DNA of 64,000 nucleotides from Arthrobacter crystallopoietes (GTDB lineage Bacteria > Actinomycetota > Actinomycetes > Actinomycetales > Micrococcaceae), in the NCBI RefSeq assembly GCF_002849715.1, contig NZ_CP018863.1:310001-374000 (forward strand), read 5' to 3'. The notes under the pieces were generated by a model. The model saw only the letters and a list, made by a program, of their open reading frames with translations. It did not search any database and was not told the DNA's origin. Both the position numbers and the translations under genes were made by a program. Below, in pieces: positions 8,863 through 19,800 of the stretch. Each line of letters starts with the position of its first letter. Position 1 is the stretch's first letter.

Positions 8863-9010
8863 TTATTACTCCTGTCGTCGCGCTGGTTCTCATCATGTGA
8901 GCCTTGCGGAACGGATATGGGATACCCCCACCCCGAGCTCCCCCTGCCCGCGCGCAAGCGTGGACCGAAGGCGGAAGTGGGAATTTGCCTATTCTGTCCA
9001 TACGGAAAGG

Positions 9011-9039
9011 TGGATAGTCTTTCCAAACGGCACAGGCAA
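9011..9039 (-). promoter_or_regulatory. Candidate promoter of the rplN (spc) unit
   Basis: On the minus strand TTGCCT (9034-9039) and TATCCA (9011-9016) are 17 bases apart, downstream of the rpsQ terminator and upstream of rplN. Confidence 0.4.
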
Positions 9040-9208
9040 GATTACTAGTTTATTACTAAGACACCCCAGACGCGAAATTCACCGGATTTTCCCGAGAACT
9101 AAGCGGCCAGGGGCTCGTATTTTTCAAGAGGATCGCTCCCCTTCAAACCCGGTCCCGACTGGTTTGCGGCAACTGCCGGAAACCAGCTATGGGGCGGGAA
9201 ATCTAAGG

Positions 9209-9244
9209 GGTTGGGCCCGCCCGTCGAAACGGACGGGCCCAACC
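9209..9244 (-). terminator. Terminator of the S10 operon, after rpsQ
   Basis: The arms GGTTGGGCCCG / CGGGCCCAACC continue inward to a CGAA tetraloop with a single mismatch. The stem starts 15 bases past the rpsQ stop. There is no long T tract, which is common for GC-rich actinobacterial terminators. Confidence 0.8.
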
Positions 9245-9258
9245 GTAAACCCTAGGGT

Positions 9259-9549
9259 CTACTTGGCCTTTTCGACGATCTCGACCAGACGCCACCGCTT
9301 GGTAGCGGACAGCGGGCGAGTCTCGGCGACGACGACCAGGTCGCCGATGCCGGCGGTGTTCTGCTCATCATGGGCCTTGATCTTGGAATTCCGACGAAGA
9401 ACCTTCCCGTAAAGGGCGTGCTTCTTGCGGTCTTCGATCTCGACGACGATGGTCTTATCCATCTTGTCCGAGACAACGTAGCCGCGGGCGGTCTTCCGGT
9501 TGCCACGAGCCTGTGCTGCTTCAGTCACAGATGCTTCCTTCTCACTCAT
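9259..9549 (-). CDS. rpsQ: 30S ribosomal protein S17
   Basis: A 96-residue primary 16S rRNA-binding protein with an OB fold. The signature is [17 protein letters not shown] followed by [22 protein letters not shown]. The ATG overlaps the rpmC stop (ATGA, 9546-9549). It is the last gene of the S10 unit here. Confidence 0.97.
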   Translation of the reverse strand: MSEKEASVTEAAQARGNRKTARGYVVSDKMDKTIVVEIEDRKKHALYGKVLRRNSKIKAHDEQNTAGIGDLVVVAETRPLSATKRWRLVEIVEKAK

Positions 9550-9878
9550 TTGGCATCATCCTCGGCGGCCGGAGTCTCTGCTTCTTCTGCAGACTCAGCC
9601 TTCTTGGACTTCTTTGCCTTCTTCTCGGTCTTAGCTTCCTCAACGGGAGCTACGACCTCGGGGCGGATGCCCAGCTCGCGCTCACGCAGCACCGTGTAGA
9701 TGCGGGCGATGTCGCGCTTGACTGCCTTGAGGCGGCCGTGGTTCTCCAGCTGACCGGTGGCGGACTGGAAACGGAGGTTGAACAGTTCCTCCTTGGCCTT
9801 GCGCAGCTCTTCTACGAGACGGTCCTTATCGAAAGTCTCGAGCTGGTCAGTTGCCAATTCTTTTGAACCAATTGCCAT
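9546..9878 (-). CDS. rpmC: 50S ribosomal protein L29 with a charged C-terminal tail
   Basis: L29 lies at the nascent-chain exit tunnel. The core is within the first 75 residues ([20 protein letters not shown] ... [12 protein letters not shown]). About 35 extra residues rich in Lys, Glu and Ala follow, giving 110 residues against a usual 60-75. ATG at 9878 follows rplP by two bases. Confidence 0.97.
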   Translation of the reverse strand: MAIGSKELATDQLETFDKDRLVEELRKAKEELFNLRFQSATGQLENHGRLKAVKRDIARIYTVLRERELGIRPEVVAPVEEAKTEKKAKKSKKAESAEEAETPAAEDDAK

Positions 9879-9880
9879 TT

Positions 9881-10297
9881 CTATTCACCACCTTCGCGAC
9901 GCACAATGCGTGCCTTCAACGGGAGCTTGTGGATCGCCAGGCGCAGTGCCTCGCGAGCTACCTCTTCACTGACACCGGAGAGTTCGAACAGAACCCGCCC
10001 CGGCTTGACGTTGGCAACCCACCACTCCGGCGAACCCTTACCGGAACCCATACGGGTTTCGGCCGGCTTCTTCGTCAGGGGGCGGTCCGGATAAATGTTG
10101 ATCCAGACCTTACCGCCACGCTTGATGTGGCGGGTCATAGCGATACGGGCTGCTTCGATCTGCCGGTTGGTGACGTATGCAGGCGTGAGCGCCTGGATAC
10201 CCCACTCGCCGAAGCTGACCTGGGTGCCGCCCGTTGCAGCGCCGGAACGACCCGGGTGGTGCTGCTTACGGTGCTTGACTCGACGTGGGATAAGCAT
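9881..10297 (-). CDS. rplP: 50S ribosomal protein L16
   Basis: A 138-residue protein near the peptidyl-transferase and A-site region. [17 protein letters not shown] at the start and [20 protein letters not shown] are family signatures. ATG at 10297 follows directly after the rpsC TAA with no spacer. Confidence 0.97.
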   Translation of the reverse strand: MLIPRRVKHRKQHHPGRSGAATGGTQVSFGEWGIQALTPAYVTNRQIEAARIAMTRHIKRGGKVWINIYPDRPLTKKPAETRMGSGKGSPEWWVANVKPGRVLFELSGVSEEVAREALRLAIHKLPLKARIVRREGGE

Positions 10298-11140
10298 TTA
10301 AGCCTGTCCTCCTTCGGCAGCCGGAGCGGCAGCTGCTTCAGCAGCCGGAGCCTCGGCCTTGGGAGCTGCGTCGGCCGAAGCCTGTGCAGGACGGTCATTA
10401 CGACGACGGCGTTCGCCACCGCGGTCGGCCGGGCCGCGGCCCGGACGGTCTCCGCCACGGCCACGGGACGGAGCTGCAGCCTGCTGCGCAGCCAGTTCCT
10501 TGGCAGTAACGTCGCCCTTGTAGATCCAGACCTTCACACCGATGCGGCCGAAGGTGGTCTTGGCTTCGAAGAAGCCGTAGTCGATGTTCGCGCGGAGGGT
10601 GTGCAGGGGCACACGGCCTTCGCGGTAGAACTCCGAACGGCTCATTTCGGCGCCACCCAGGCGGCCGGAGCACTGAACGCGGATACCCTTGGCGCCGGCC
10701 CGCTGTGCGGACTGCATGGCCTTCTTCATCGCGCGGCGGAAAGCCACGCGGGAAGTCAGCTGCTCGGCGATGCCCTGGGCAACGAGCTGTGCTTCGATCT
10801 CGGGGTTCTTGACCTCAAGGATGTTCAGCTGAACCTGCTTGCCGGTCAGCTTTTCGAGCTCGCCGCGGATGCGGTCAGCTTCTGCACCGCGGCGGCCGAT
10901 AACAATACCGGGGCGTGCGGTGTGGATGTCCACGCGGACACGGTCACGGGTGCGCTCGATCTCAACCTTGGCAATACCTGCCCGCTCCATGCCCGTGGAC
11001 ATAAGCTGGCGGATCTTGACGTCTTCGCGAACGAAGTCCTTGTAACGCTGGCCGGCCTTGTTGCTGTCAGCGAACCAGTGGGAAACGTGGTCGGTGGTGA
11101 TACCGAGTCGGAATCCGTGCGGGTTTACTTTCTGTCCCAC
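10298..11140 (-). CDS. rpsC: 30S ribosomal protein S3 with a low-complexity C-terminal extension
   Basis: S3 forms part of the mRNA entry channel and helicase. The KH domain contains [20 protein letters not shown], and the C-terminal domain has [11 protein letters not shown]. After residue about 215 there are roughly 65 residues: an Arg/Gly-rich part ([18 protein letters not shown]), then an Ala/Glu/Pro tail, for 280 residues in all. The start is GTG at 11140, immediately after the rplV TAA. Confidence 0.97.
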   Translation of the reverse strand: MGQKVNPHGFRLGITTDHVSHWFADSNKAGQRYKDFVREDVKIRQLMSTGMERAGIAKVEIERTRDRVRVDIHTARPGIVIGRRGAEADRIRGELEKLTGKQVQLNILEVKNPEIEAQLVAQGIAEQLTSRVAFRRAMKKAMQSAQRAGAKGIRVQCSGRLGGAEMSRSEFYREGRVPLHTLRANIDYGFFEAKTTFGRIGVKVWIYKGDVTAKELAAQQAAAPSRGRGGDRPGRGPADRGGERRRRNDRPAQASADAAPKAEAPAAEAAAAPAAEGGQA

Positions 11141-11506
11141 TTACTGGTCCTCCTCTTTCTCCGGGGTAGCGACAACAAGTGTGATGTGGCTGGTCCGCTT
11201 GTTGATGCGGTAGGCGCGGCCCTGGGCACGCGGCTGAAACCGCTTCATGGTCGGGCCTTCATCGACAAATGCTTCGCTGATGTACAGGTCGCTCTCGTCA
11301 AAGGCGACGCCGTCACGGTCCGCGAGAACGCGGGCGTTGGCGACTGCCGATGCGAGTACCTTGCTGACCGGCTCCGAAGCTGCCTGCGGGGCAAACTTCA
11401 GAATTGCCAGAGCCTCATTCGCCTGCTTGCCACGAACAAGGTTGACGACGCGCCGGGCCTTCATAGGCGTCACGCGAATATGGCGCGCAATAGCCTTGGC
11501 TTCCAT
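11141..11506 (-). CDS. rplV: 50S ribosomal protein L22
   Basis: A 121-residue protein lining the exit tunnel. [18 protein letters not shown] and the tunnel-loop region [17 protein letters not shown] are clear. The start is ATG at 11506, 39 bases after rpsS. Confidence 0.97.
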   Translation of the reverse strand: MEAKAIARHIRVTPMKARRVVNLVRGKQANEALAILKFAPQAASEPVSKVLASAVANARVLADRDGVAFDESDLYISEAFVDEGPTMKRFQPRAQGRAYRINKRTSHITLVVATPEKEEDQ

Positions 11507-11545
11507 TGCTTTCCTTCTCTCGTCTTCTGCCGTACGAGCGAGCGC

Positions 11546-11827
11546 CTAGCGGCGCTTGCCCTTACGGTCGTCCTTCACATGGCCGCGGAAGGTCCGCGTC
11601 GGGGCGAATTCGCCGAGCTTGTGCCCGACCATCGACTCGGTGACAAACACCGGAATGTGCTTGCGTCCGTCGTGTACGGCGATCGTGTGCCCGAGCATGT
11701 CGGGGACGATCATCGAACGGCGGGACCACGTCTTAATGACGTTCTTGGTGCCCTTTTCGTTCTCTGCAGCTACCTTGACAAAGAGGTGCTGATCGACGAA
11801 GGGGCCTTTCTTCAGGCTGCGTGGCAT
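11546..11827 (-). CDS. rpsS: 30S ribosomal protein S19
   Basis: A 93-residue head protein beginning [15 protein letters not shown], with [20 protein letters not shown] and [16 protein letters not shown] at 11827 lies 12 bases after rplB. Confidence 0.97.
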   Translation of the reverse strand: MPRSLKKGPFVDQHLFVKVAAENEKGTKNVIKTWSRRSMIVPDMLGHTIAVHDGRKHIPVFVTESMVGHKLGEFAPTRTFRGHVKDDRKGKRR

Positions 11828-11839
11828 GTCTCCAGGCTC

Positions 11840-12679
<840 letters not shown>

Positions 12680-12709
12680 AGTTTATTTCCTCGTTAAAGT
12701 GGTCTCCGC

Positions 12710-13015
12710 TTAAGAAAGCGGACCGCCGAAGATGTCGATTGTGCCTTCCTTCAGGGTGACAATTGCGCGCTTGGTATTCTTGCGCTGTCCCCATCCGAAA
12801 CGGGTGCGCTTGCGCTTCCCGGCACGGTTGATGGTGTTGATCGAGTCGACCTTGACGGAGAAGATTTTCTCCACGGCCAGCTTGATCTCGGTCTTGTTCG
12901 AGCGCGGGTCGACCAGGAAGGTGTACTTACCTTCGTCGATCAGGCCGTAGCTCTTCTCCGAAACGACGGGTGCAATGACGACGTCGCGGGGGTCCTTTAC
13001 GGTGGTCGCGCTCAC
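12710..13015 (-). CDS. rplW: 50S ribosomal protein L23
   Basis: A 101-residue exit-tunnel protein that docks trigger factor and [18 protein letters not shown] and [16 protein letters not shown] are typical. The start is GTG at 13015, overlapping the rplD TGA by four bases. Confidence 0.96.
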   Translation of the reverse strand: MSATTVKDPRDVVIAPVVSEKSYGLIDEGKYTFLVDPRSNKTEIKLAVEKIFSVKVDSINTINRAGKRKRTRFGWGQRKNTKRAIVTLKEGTIDIFGGPLS

Positions 13016-13614
13016 TTGGCGTCCTCCTTGTTGACGAAAGCCTCGTAGGCTGCCTTGGTGAAGACCACGTCGTCGGAAACCAGCACGTCGTAGGTGTTCA
13101 GCTGATCTACGTAGATCGTGTGAACTTCCGTGATGTTGCGCAGGCTCAGGGCCGCAACATCGTTGGCGCGCTCGATAACAACGAGCAGGTTCTTACGGTC
13201 AGAGACGGACCGCAGGGACTCGAGGGCACCCTTGGTGTTCGGCTTCTCGCCGGCAACCAGAGACTCGAGAACGTGGATGCGGCCGTTGCGTGCCCGGTCA
13301 GACAGGGCGCCGCGCAGGGCAGCAGCCTTCATCTTCTTGGGGGTGCGCTGGCTGTAATCGCGCGGGGTCGGACCGTGGACAACGCCACCGCCGGTCATGT
13401 GAGGTGCACGGATGGAACCCTGACGGGCGCGGCCGGTGCCCTTCTGCTTGAACGGCTTGCGGCCTGCACCCGAAACCTCGGCGCGGGTCTTGGTCTTATG
13501 CGTGCCCTGGCGGGCGGCAGCGAGCTGCGCGACGACAACCTGGTGCAGCAGCGGCACGTTGGTCTGTACGTCGAAGATCTCTGCAGGCAGATCGACATTT
13601 ACAGTGTTAGCCAT
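13012..13614 (-). CDS. rplD: 50S ribosomal protein L4
   Basis: A 200-residue protein of the tunnel constriction. [19 protein letters not shown] is the extended-loop signature, and [15 protein letters not shown] follows. In E. coli L4 autoregulates the S10 operon, but whether it does so here is unknown. ATG at 13614. Confidence 0.97.
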   Translation of the reverse strand: MANTVNVDLPAEIFDVQTNVPLLHQVVVAQLAAARQGTHKTKTRAEVSGAGRKPFKQKGTGRARQGSIRAPHMTGGGVVHGPTPRDYSQRTPKKMKAAALRGALSDRARNGRIHVLESLVAGEKPNTKGALESLRSVSDRKNLLVVIERANDVAALSLRNITEVHTIYVDQLNTYDVLVSDDVVFTKAAYEAFVNKEDAK

Positions 13615-13618
13615 TGAA

Positions 13619-14272
13619 CTAGGCTCCCTTCACAGCGGAACGGACGAGAACGACCGAGCCGCGGGCACCGGGAACGGCACCCTTGATCAAGAGCAGCGAC
13701 TTCTCAGTGTCCACAGCGTGAACGGTCAGGTTCAGTGTGGTGTGGCGGACGGCGCCCATACGGCCGGCCATCCGCAGGCCCTTGAAGACACGGCCCGGGG
13801 TGGACGCGCCACCGATGGAACCGGGCTTACGGTGGTTCTTGTGGGCACCGTGGGAGGCACCAACACCATGGAAGCCGTGACGCTTCATGACACCGGCGAA
13901 GCCCTTACCCTTGGAGGTTCCGACGACGTCGACCTTCTGGCCGGCTTCGAAGGTCTCCACGGAGAGCTCCTGGCCCAGCTCGTAGGTGTCTGCATCTGAG
14001 GTGCGCAGTTCAACTACGTGGCGGCGGGGGGTGACACCGGCCTTGTCAAAGTGGCCAGCCAGCGGCTTGGACACCTTGCGGGGGTCGATCTGGCCGAAGC
14101 CGATCTGAACGGCGGTGTAACCATCAACATCTGCATTGCGCAGCTGAGTGATGACGTTGGAGTCAGCCTGGACGACAGTTACCGGCACAAGGCGGTTGTT
14201 CTCGTCCCAGACCTGGGTCATGCCGAGCTTGGTGCCCAGCAGTCCCTTTACCTGGCGTGTAGTGGTAGACAT
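13619..14272 (-). CDS. rplC: 50S ribosomal protein L3
   Basis: This 217-residue protein binds near the 3' end of 23S r[18 protein letters not shown] begins the conserved region, and the W-finger and basic segment [18 protein letters not shown] are present. ATG at 14272 is preferred. An in-frame GTG at 14284 is possible, but the GGGGAG box touches it. Confidence 0.95.
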   Translation of the reverse strand: MSTTTRQVKGLLGTKLGMTQVWDENNRLVPVTVVQADSNVITQLRNADVDGYTAVQIGFGQIDPRKVSKPLAGHFDKAGVTPRRHVVELRTSDADTYELGQELSVETFEAGQKVDVVGTSKGKGFAGVMKRHGFHGVGASHGAHKNHRKPGSIGGASTPGRVFKGLRMAGRMGAVRHTTLNLTVHAVDTEKSLLLIKGAVPGARGSVVLVRSAVKGA

Positions 14273-14288
14273 ATTTATCCGCACTCCC

Positions 14289-14597
14289 CTACAGCTTGAT
14301 TTCGATGTTCACGTCAGCAGGCAGGTCAAGACGCATGAGCGAGTCAACGGCCTTCGGCGTGGGGTCAATAATGTCGATCAGACGCTTGTGAGTACGCATT
14401 TCAAAGTGCTCACGGCTGTCCTTGTACTTGTGCGGCGAACGAATAACGCAGTACACGTTCTTCTCGGTGGGCAGCGGCACGGGGCCGACTACCGTTGCGC
14501 CTGCACGCGTGACCGTCTCAACGATCTTCCGTGCTGAAACATCAATGACCTCATGGTCATATGACTTCAGACGGATGCGGATTTTCTGTCCCGCCAT
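14289..14597 (-). CDS. rpsJ: 30S ribosomal protein S10
   Basis: A 102-residue protein, also the NusE transcription antitermination factor. [14 protein letters not shown] and the long loop [20 protein letters not shown] are diagnostic. ATG at 14597. It is the first gene of the S10 operon, with a 540-base divergent region upstream. Confidence 0.97.
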
Positions 14598-14798
14598 GGC
14601 GTCTCCGCTCTCTTTCTCAGTGCTGCTCTTTTAATTTCCGGTCTGCGCCCCTCCGGCCGGATCAAATCCATGCCTGGCGCTCCTCCAACAGACTGAATCC
14701 GGAAATTTCCGGGTTCCTCACCCTGCCGAGGCTCCGACCCCCGCGCTCGGGCGTGTCGCGAATATTCTGCGCACGAACCCATGCAAGATTGGGGCGGG

Positions 14799-14828
14799 TT
14801 ATATTTGGGCTTCTCCGCCTAGGTGGAA
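14799..14828 (-). promoter_or_regulatory. Candidate S10 operon promoter
   Basis: On the minus strand TTCCAC (14823-14828) and TATAAC (14799-14804) are 18 bases apart. The -10 is good and the -35 is weak. It would give a leader of about 200 bases before rpsJ. Confidence 0.4.
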
Positions 14829-14888
14829 CCTGACCCTGGCCCCGGGCATTATCCCGGGCGGGACGCGGTTTCGCACGACGACATAAGG

Positions 14889-14923
14889 AAGCGCTTGAAC
14901 AACTCATCTAGTGTGGCAGATAT
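14889..14923 (+). promoter_or_regulatory. Candidate operator and promoter for the beta-glucosidase gene
   Basis: AAGCGCTT (14889-14896) is the palindromic core typical of LacI-family operators. It overlaps TTGAAC (14895-14900), which is followed after 17 bases by AGATAT. Sugar-responsive LacI control is a reasonable guess, but no LacI gene is in the window. Confidence 0.35.
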
Positions 14924-15137
14924 CGGCATGAAACGCCAATCTGCGCCGGGTTGCCGGGCATCTGCACCGGCCGGGTATACACTCCGGCCCGACGGGAACA
15001 ACAATGTGTTCCTTCCCAACCATAGCCATTTAGTTGCGAACGCCACAAATTGCCGTGACGCAGCCGTCTTGAAGTGAGATGCTTCTGATTATCGACGGCT
15101 CTTCCGGCCGCCGGCGGCTTGATCTAAGGACTTGATC

Positions 15138-16610
15138 ATGGGCATGACACCGCAGAGCCTGGCAGCACTGATCCCGCCCGACTTCACGCTGGGAGTTGCC
15201 ACGGCCGCCTTTCAGATTGAAGGTGCCGTGGCCGAAGACGGCCGCGGGCCCTCGGGCTGGGACGCCTTCTCCCAGCAGGAAGGCCACATCGTTAACGGTG
15301 ACCGGGCCGACATCGCCTGCGACCACTATCACCGGATGCCCGAAGACGTCGAGCTGCTGCACGCGCTCGGCGTCGACTCGTACCGTTTCTCGCTTTCCTG
15401 GCCGCGTATCCAGCCCGACGGCCGCGGTCAGGTCAACCAGGCAGGCATCGATTTCTATGACCGGCTCCTCGACCAGCTGCTCGAGCGCGGCATCTCCCCC
15501 ATGTGCACGCTCTATCACTGGGACACCCCGCTGCCACTCGAGCAGGCCGGCGGATGGCTCAACCGCGAGACCGCATATCGGCTGGCTGACTTCGCCGGGC
15601 TCGCCGCGGAGGCCTTCGGTGACCGGGTCCACCGCTGGGTCACTATCAATGAACCCACCACTGTAGCCCTCAACGGCTATGCCCTGGGCATCCATGCCCC
15701 GGGTTATCCGGGCCTGTTCGAAGCCTTGCCTGCAGCGCACCATATGATCCTGGCCCACGGGCTGAGCATCCAGGCGCTACGCAGTGCCAACGTCCCCGGC
15801 GAACTGGGCATCACCAACGTGTACTCCCCGGTGGTCTCCGCCCGCGGCGGCTTTGCCAACGATCTGATGGTGGAACTCTTCGACATCCTGCACAACGCGA
15901 TGTTCTCCGACCCCGTCCTGCTCGGCCGCTATTCGGACTTCAATCCGCTCCTGACACCGTTCCTGCATTACCTCACGGATGTTTCCCCGGAAGATCTGGC
16001 GATCATGAGCCAGCCGCTGGATTTCTACGGGTTCAATTACTACTTCCCGACCAGGATTGCGCCCGGTTCGGGACCCAACACCGGTCCGCATGCCATTCCG
16101 GAGGGAGTGCCGGAGCATATGCTTGAGGACAGTCCAGACCTGCCCTTCCACATCACCGGTTGGCCGCAGTACGACCGCACGGCTTTCGGCTGGCCCATCG
16201 CACCCGAGTATCTCGCCGTGGCCCTGACGGAAATGGCGAACAGGTATCCAGGGTTGCCGCCGGTCTTCATCACCGAGGGCGGCGCCAGCTTCCCCGATGT
16301 GGTGGTCCAGGATGCCCTCACGATGGAGCCGCACGTTGCGGATGTAAACCGCATTAACTATCTCGGTGACCATCTGGCGGCGGCCCTGAATGCCACCGCT
16401 CCCGGCGGGCCTGCCGAATCAATCGACCTGCGGGGCTATTACGTCTGGACGCTGATGGACAACTTCGAGTGGGCCGCCGGCTACAGCCAGCGCTTCGGGC
16501 TGGTTTACGTGGATTTCGAAACCCAGCAGCGCATTCCGAAGTCCTCCTACAACTGGTTGCAGGAAATCACCTCGCTACGGGCTGCCGACACCAGCAGCCT
16601 CCGGCGCTGA
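15138..16610 (+). CDS. Glycoside hydrolase family 1 beta-glucosidase (or related beta-glycosidase)
   Basis: The 490-residue cytosolic enzyme has a full GH1 layout. FTLGVATAAFQIEGA lies near residues 16-30, the acid/base Glu172 is in TINEP, and the nucleophile Glu380 is in FITEGG. The C-terminal YYVWTLMDNFEWAAGYSQRFG is the usual aglycone-proximal segment. The nucleophile motif reads TEGG instead of the more frequent TENG, a variant I recall from actinobacterial members. It probably hydrolyses cellobiose or aryl-beta-glucosides; exact specificity is not readable. ATG at 15138 is chosen because AAGGA ends eight bases upstream. No transporter gene is adjacent. Confidence 0.93.
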   Translation: MGMTPQSLAALIPPDFTLGVATAAFQIEGAVAEDGRGPSGWDAFSQQEGHIVNGDRADIACDHYHRMPEDVELLHALGVDSYRFSLSWPRIQPDGRGQVNQAGIDFYDRLLDQLLERGISPMCTLYHWDTPLPLEQAGGWLNRETAYRLADFAGLAAEAFGDRVHRWVTINEPTTVALNGYALGIHAPGYPGLFEALPAAHHMILAHGLSIQALRSANVPGELGITNVYSPVVSARGGFANDLMVELFDILHNAMFSDPVLLGRYSDFNPLLTPFLHYLTDVSPEDLAIMSQPLDFYGFNYYFPTRIAPGSGPNTGPHAIPEGVPEHMLEDSPDLPFHITGWPQYDRTAFGWPIAPEYLAVALTEMANRYPGLPPVFITEGGASFPDVVVQDALTMEPHVADVNRINYLGDHLAAALNATAPGGPAESIDLRGYYVWTLMDNFEWAAGYSQRFGLVYVDFETQQRIPKSSYNWLQEITSLRAADTSSLRR

Positions 16611-16683
16611 GGTGCCGGCGACGGCATCCTGCAGCCTCCAGCCCAGCACCGACCCGCGCTTTGCGCCTTAAGCCGGTACGCGC

Positions 16684-16824
16684 TTAACGTTCGCCGTCCT
16701 GGTTGGCGCGACGGATCCGCTTGGCCCGGTCGATTTCATGCCGGAAGTACTTGCGGCCCCACACGACGGCCCCGGCCACGGCGACCACAATGCCGATTAC
16801 GATCCAAAAGACTATCCACTCCAT
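16684..16824 (-). CDS. 46-residue single-pass membrane microprotein
   Basis: The frame starting at ATG 16824 reads MEWIVFWIVIGIVVAVAGAV, then VWGRKYFRHEID, then a basic tail ending in NQDGER. There is one transmembrane helix (residues 3-22) and a cytoplasmic Lys/Arg-rich tail, which fits the positive-inside rule. It begins nine bases after the stop of the giant membrane protein gene, so the two are probably co-transcribed. I know of no function. It is too short for most gene callers, but the frame is clean and its context supports it. Confidence 0.6.
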   Translation of the reverse strand: MEWIVFWIVIGIVVAVAGAVVWGRKYFRHEIDRAKRIRRANQDGER

Positions 16825-16833
16825 GGTCCGATC

Positions 16834-19800
16834 CTACTGCCGCTCCGCGTCCTGCTTGGCGTGCCGCATCAATTTCCAGACTGCGAAGGCCAGCAGAGCC
16901 AGTGCGGCGACGGCCAGCAGCAGGAACGTAAAGCCGCGCATAAACCACAACAGCGCAAGGGCAATACCCACCGCTCCCCACACGGTGAACAGTTTGCGAG
17001 ACAGCATGACTCCCGCTACCAGCAGCCCGCCATGGCCCAGCAATGCCCAGACCTGCTTGCCGGCATCGCTCAGAATGATCGTTCCGAAGCCGGACAGCGA
17101 CAGCCCGCCGGCTGCCACGGCCAGCACAACCGTGCCGCGTTGATCCCGACCGCGGACGAACTCGTCGGCAGCCACCAGAGCGCCGGCAACCACCCACCAT
17201 TGCAACGCCCAGAACGGATCGATCCAGCCCGCGGCAACCGCATAGAGACGTTGCACAGCGAGGACGAACACTAAGAAGGCGCCCTCAGCCGCCGTCTCGC
17301 GCGCCCGCTCCGGAGTTTCGATCACGGCAAGCGCGGCTGCGACGATGATGGACAAGGACGCCGCAATAGCAGTGGGTCCGGGGAAAATGGCAAGCAATGA
17401 AACCAGGCCGAGCACACCAAGAGCCACACCGGTCAGGATGACCGCCCGCACCGGATCCGCATCTTCCCGTTCACGCAGCGTGAGCCGGAAGCCGTATAGC
17501 AGCACAGCCGCCAGCCAGGCTGCGGCCAGCCATTGTGCAGGCCCGCTGGCAAAGTCCAGCAATGCCGATTCCTGCAGTCGCTGCATCAATGCGAGCGCGG
17601 CTCCGAGGACTGAAACGGCACCACCGGCGTAAAGCCAAGGCAGCTCCTCGCGGTGCGAAAGTATGAAGAACAGCACCGCTGCCCCGAGCAAGGCCACGGG
17701 CGTCATCCAGGCATCTTCCACCAGCGACAACGCCAATGCCTCCAGGGTGAAAACAGCCGTGCCGGCAAGGAGTAGATAGCGCAGCCGCTCCCCCGGCCTG
17801 AACACGCGCAGAACTGCAGCAACGGTCCCGAACAGGAGTGCTGCCACCGAGCCGCCGTCCGCCGACAGCAGCGCCGGCAGCCATCCCGTGTCTGCCAGCG
17901 GGGCCGCATCGGTGACCACGGCAACGAGCGCAGCCAGACCGTACACGCTGACGTACCCGCTGGATCCGGCGCCCTGCCGCTGTCCGAAGTGGGCGGCGGC
18001 AACGGCGATCAACAGGAGCAACTGCAGTACGACGACGTCGCGCTGCGGCGCAGCAACTGCCGCGGCATATACCCATGGCAGAACCGTGAGCAGCGCAAGC
18101 CCCAGCCACGCAGAAGCTCTTTGCATCCCGTACTCCCCCAGCCACCGCCGGACGAGCAGCCGCGCGGTTTCCTGGAGTGCAGTTGTGCAGGCGACGAGGA
18201 CGAAGATCACATGGATGCTAGCGTCCAGATCCTGCCCGATCAGTGCCACCAGTCCGGTCAGCGACAACTGGGCCGCGAGCAGATACACGCCCTTACGCCC
18301 ACGGTTGCGCAAGACCGCGGCCATGGCCGCAGCATAAACCAAGGCAACGCCGACCAGGATCTCGTATCCCCGGATGCCGAGGAATGATGTTCCAAGTAAC
18401 GCCCCTGCGGCCAGGACCACGGGGGCCAGCGGTTCCATCAGTCCGACCGGAGCATCAAGCGTGGTCTCTGCCCGTCTTTCGGACTTGGCGGGATCGTGCC
18501 GGACCCGCGGCGTCAGCATAAAGGAAGACGCCACACCGGCGGCAGTCCAGGCCCAGAATGCCACGTACCCCAACTGGACGCCGCTGTCTTGAAGGCCCGG
18601 GTCTGAGGAGAGTTCCGCAGCTATGAGCCCGCATGTGGACCCGAAGCCCAGTGCCGCGGAGACGAGCACGGTCAGCCGGGGTGCAGCACTGCCGACGCCG
18701 CGGTCCAGCAGCACGGTGCTGGCGACCTGGTTCATCACGAAGCCCAGCGACAGGACGAGCAGGGCCGCTCGTCCTGTTAGGTCCTGCTCCATGCCCAGCT
18801 GGGGCAGATGGGTCAGGGCCGTGATCGGCAATAGCAGCGTGGCCGCGCCACGTGCCGCAGACACTGCCCAAAGCCGCTCCTGGCCGGCCGACACCCGGAT
18901 GCGGGCCAAGAGATAGGCCAGGGCCAGACCCAGTAGCAGTTCCTGCCGCCACGGGTTATGCCACTCCAGCAGGACCACGGCTGAAAGGACAGGCAGCACT
19001 ATCAACGGCTCTGTCCAGCCACGGATTTTCCACGCGATCGTGAAAACGGAAGCGGCAAGGACCAGCAGCATGAGCACCGGCTCCGGCCCTGGCCTGCCTG
19101 CCGCGCCGATGCCATCAAGGATCTGGAGCAAGGTCAGCAGTATCTGGAGGACGAAGACCGTTCCCAGATCAATACGGAAGATCGATTCGGCCGAACCGGA
19201 ACCGTCCGATGTCCGGTGCCGCACCCACGGTTGGTCCTTGAGGAACCGAAGCCAGACCGGGCCGAAAACCGCCATCGCCGCAGCCTGAAGGGCCAGCGCT
19301 GTGGCCACTGTGAACAACGCCCAGGGCCAGCTGCCGCCGGCGGCCACAACTAGATACATGGCAGCCAAAGTCACCGCGATGCGGAGCCCGTAGGTGTTGG
19401 CCAGTTTGTCCTGCCCGCCGCCTGTGAACAGCATGGTCCCGTAATACCCCGTAGCCATGGCGAGCAGCAGCGCGTAGTCTCCCGCCTGCAACTGGTCCCC
19501 TACGAAGAACGCGGCCAGCACGGCCAGGGGTGTGAGGTAACGGTGCACCTCTACCAGGGCCGCGGCATACACCCCGGGCATCCACCGTGGGCGGAAATAG
19601 GAGACGAGGCTGAACCCAACCGCCAGGGCAATGGAAAAGGTGAAATACCAGACCAGTGCACCGCCCAGCACGGCCACGGCTGACCAAGCGATGGAGATAA
19701 AGAATGGCAAGCTCAGGTACGCCACAACCCGGCTTTGCATCCGCACGGCGGCGTAGGCGTAGGCCGCCGTGCCCACAAGTGCCGTAATCAGCCAGCTGCT

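Larger units (their letters stand above)
8863..9258 (-). other. Spacer between rpsQ and rplN: terminator followed by a new promoter region
   Basis: No coding potential is convincing. The rpsQ-proximal end holds the hairpin 9209-9244, and the middle is AT-richer with a promoter candidate (9011-9039). That leaves about 150 bases of leader before rplN. Confidence 0.6.
14598..15137. other. Divergent regulatory region between the S10 operon and the beta-glucosidase gene
   Basis: 540 bases without a convincing gene. On the minus side there is a perfect 14-base palindrome CCGGAAATTTCCGG (14699-14712), a promoter candidate (14799-14828), and a second possible promoter, TTGCAT (14781-14786) with TATTCG (14759-14764). 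On the plus side there is an AAGCGCTT box (14889-14896) overlapping a possible -35 element. Either the S10 leader is long or its promoter lies close to the glucosidase gene. Confidence 0.55.
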
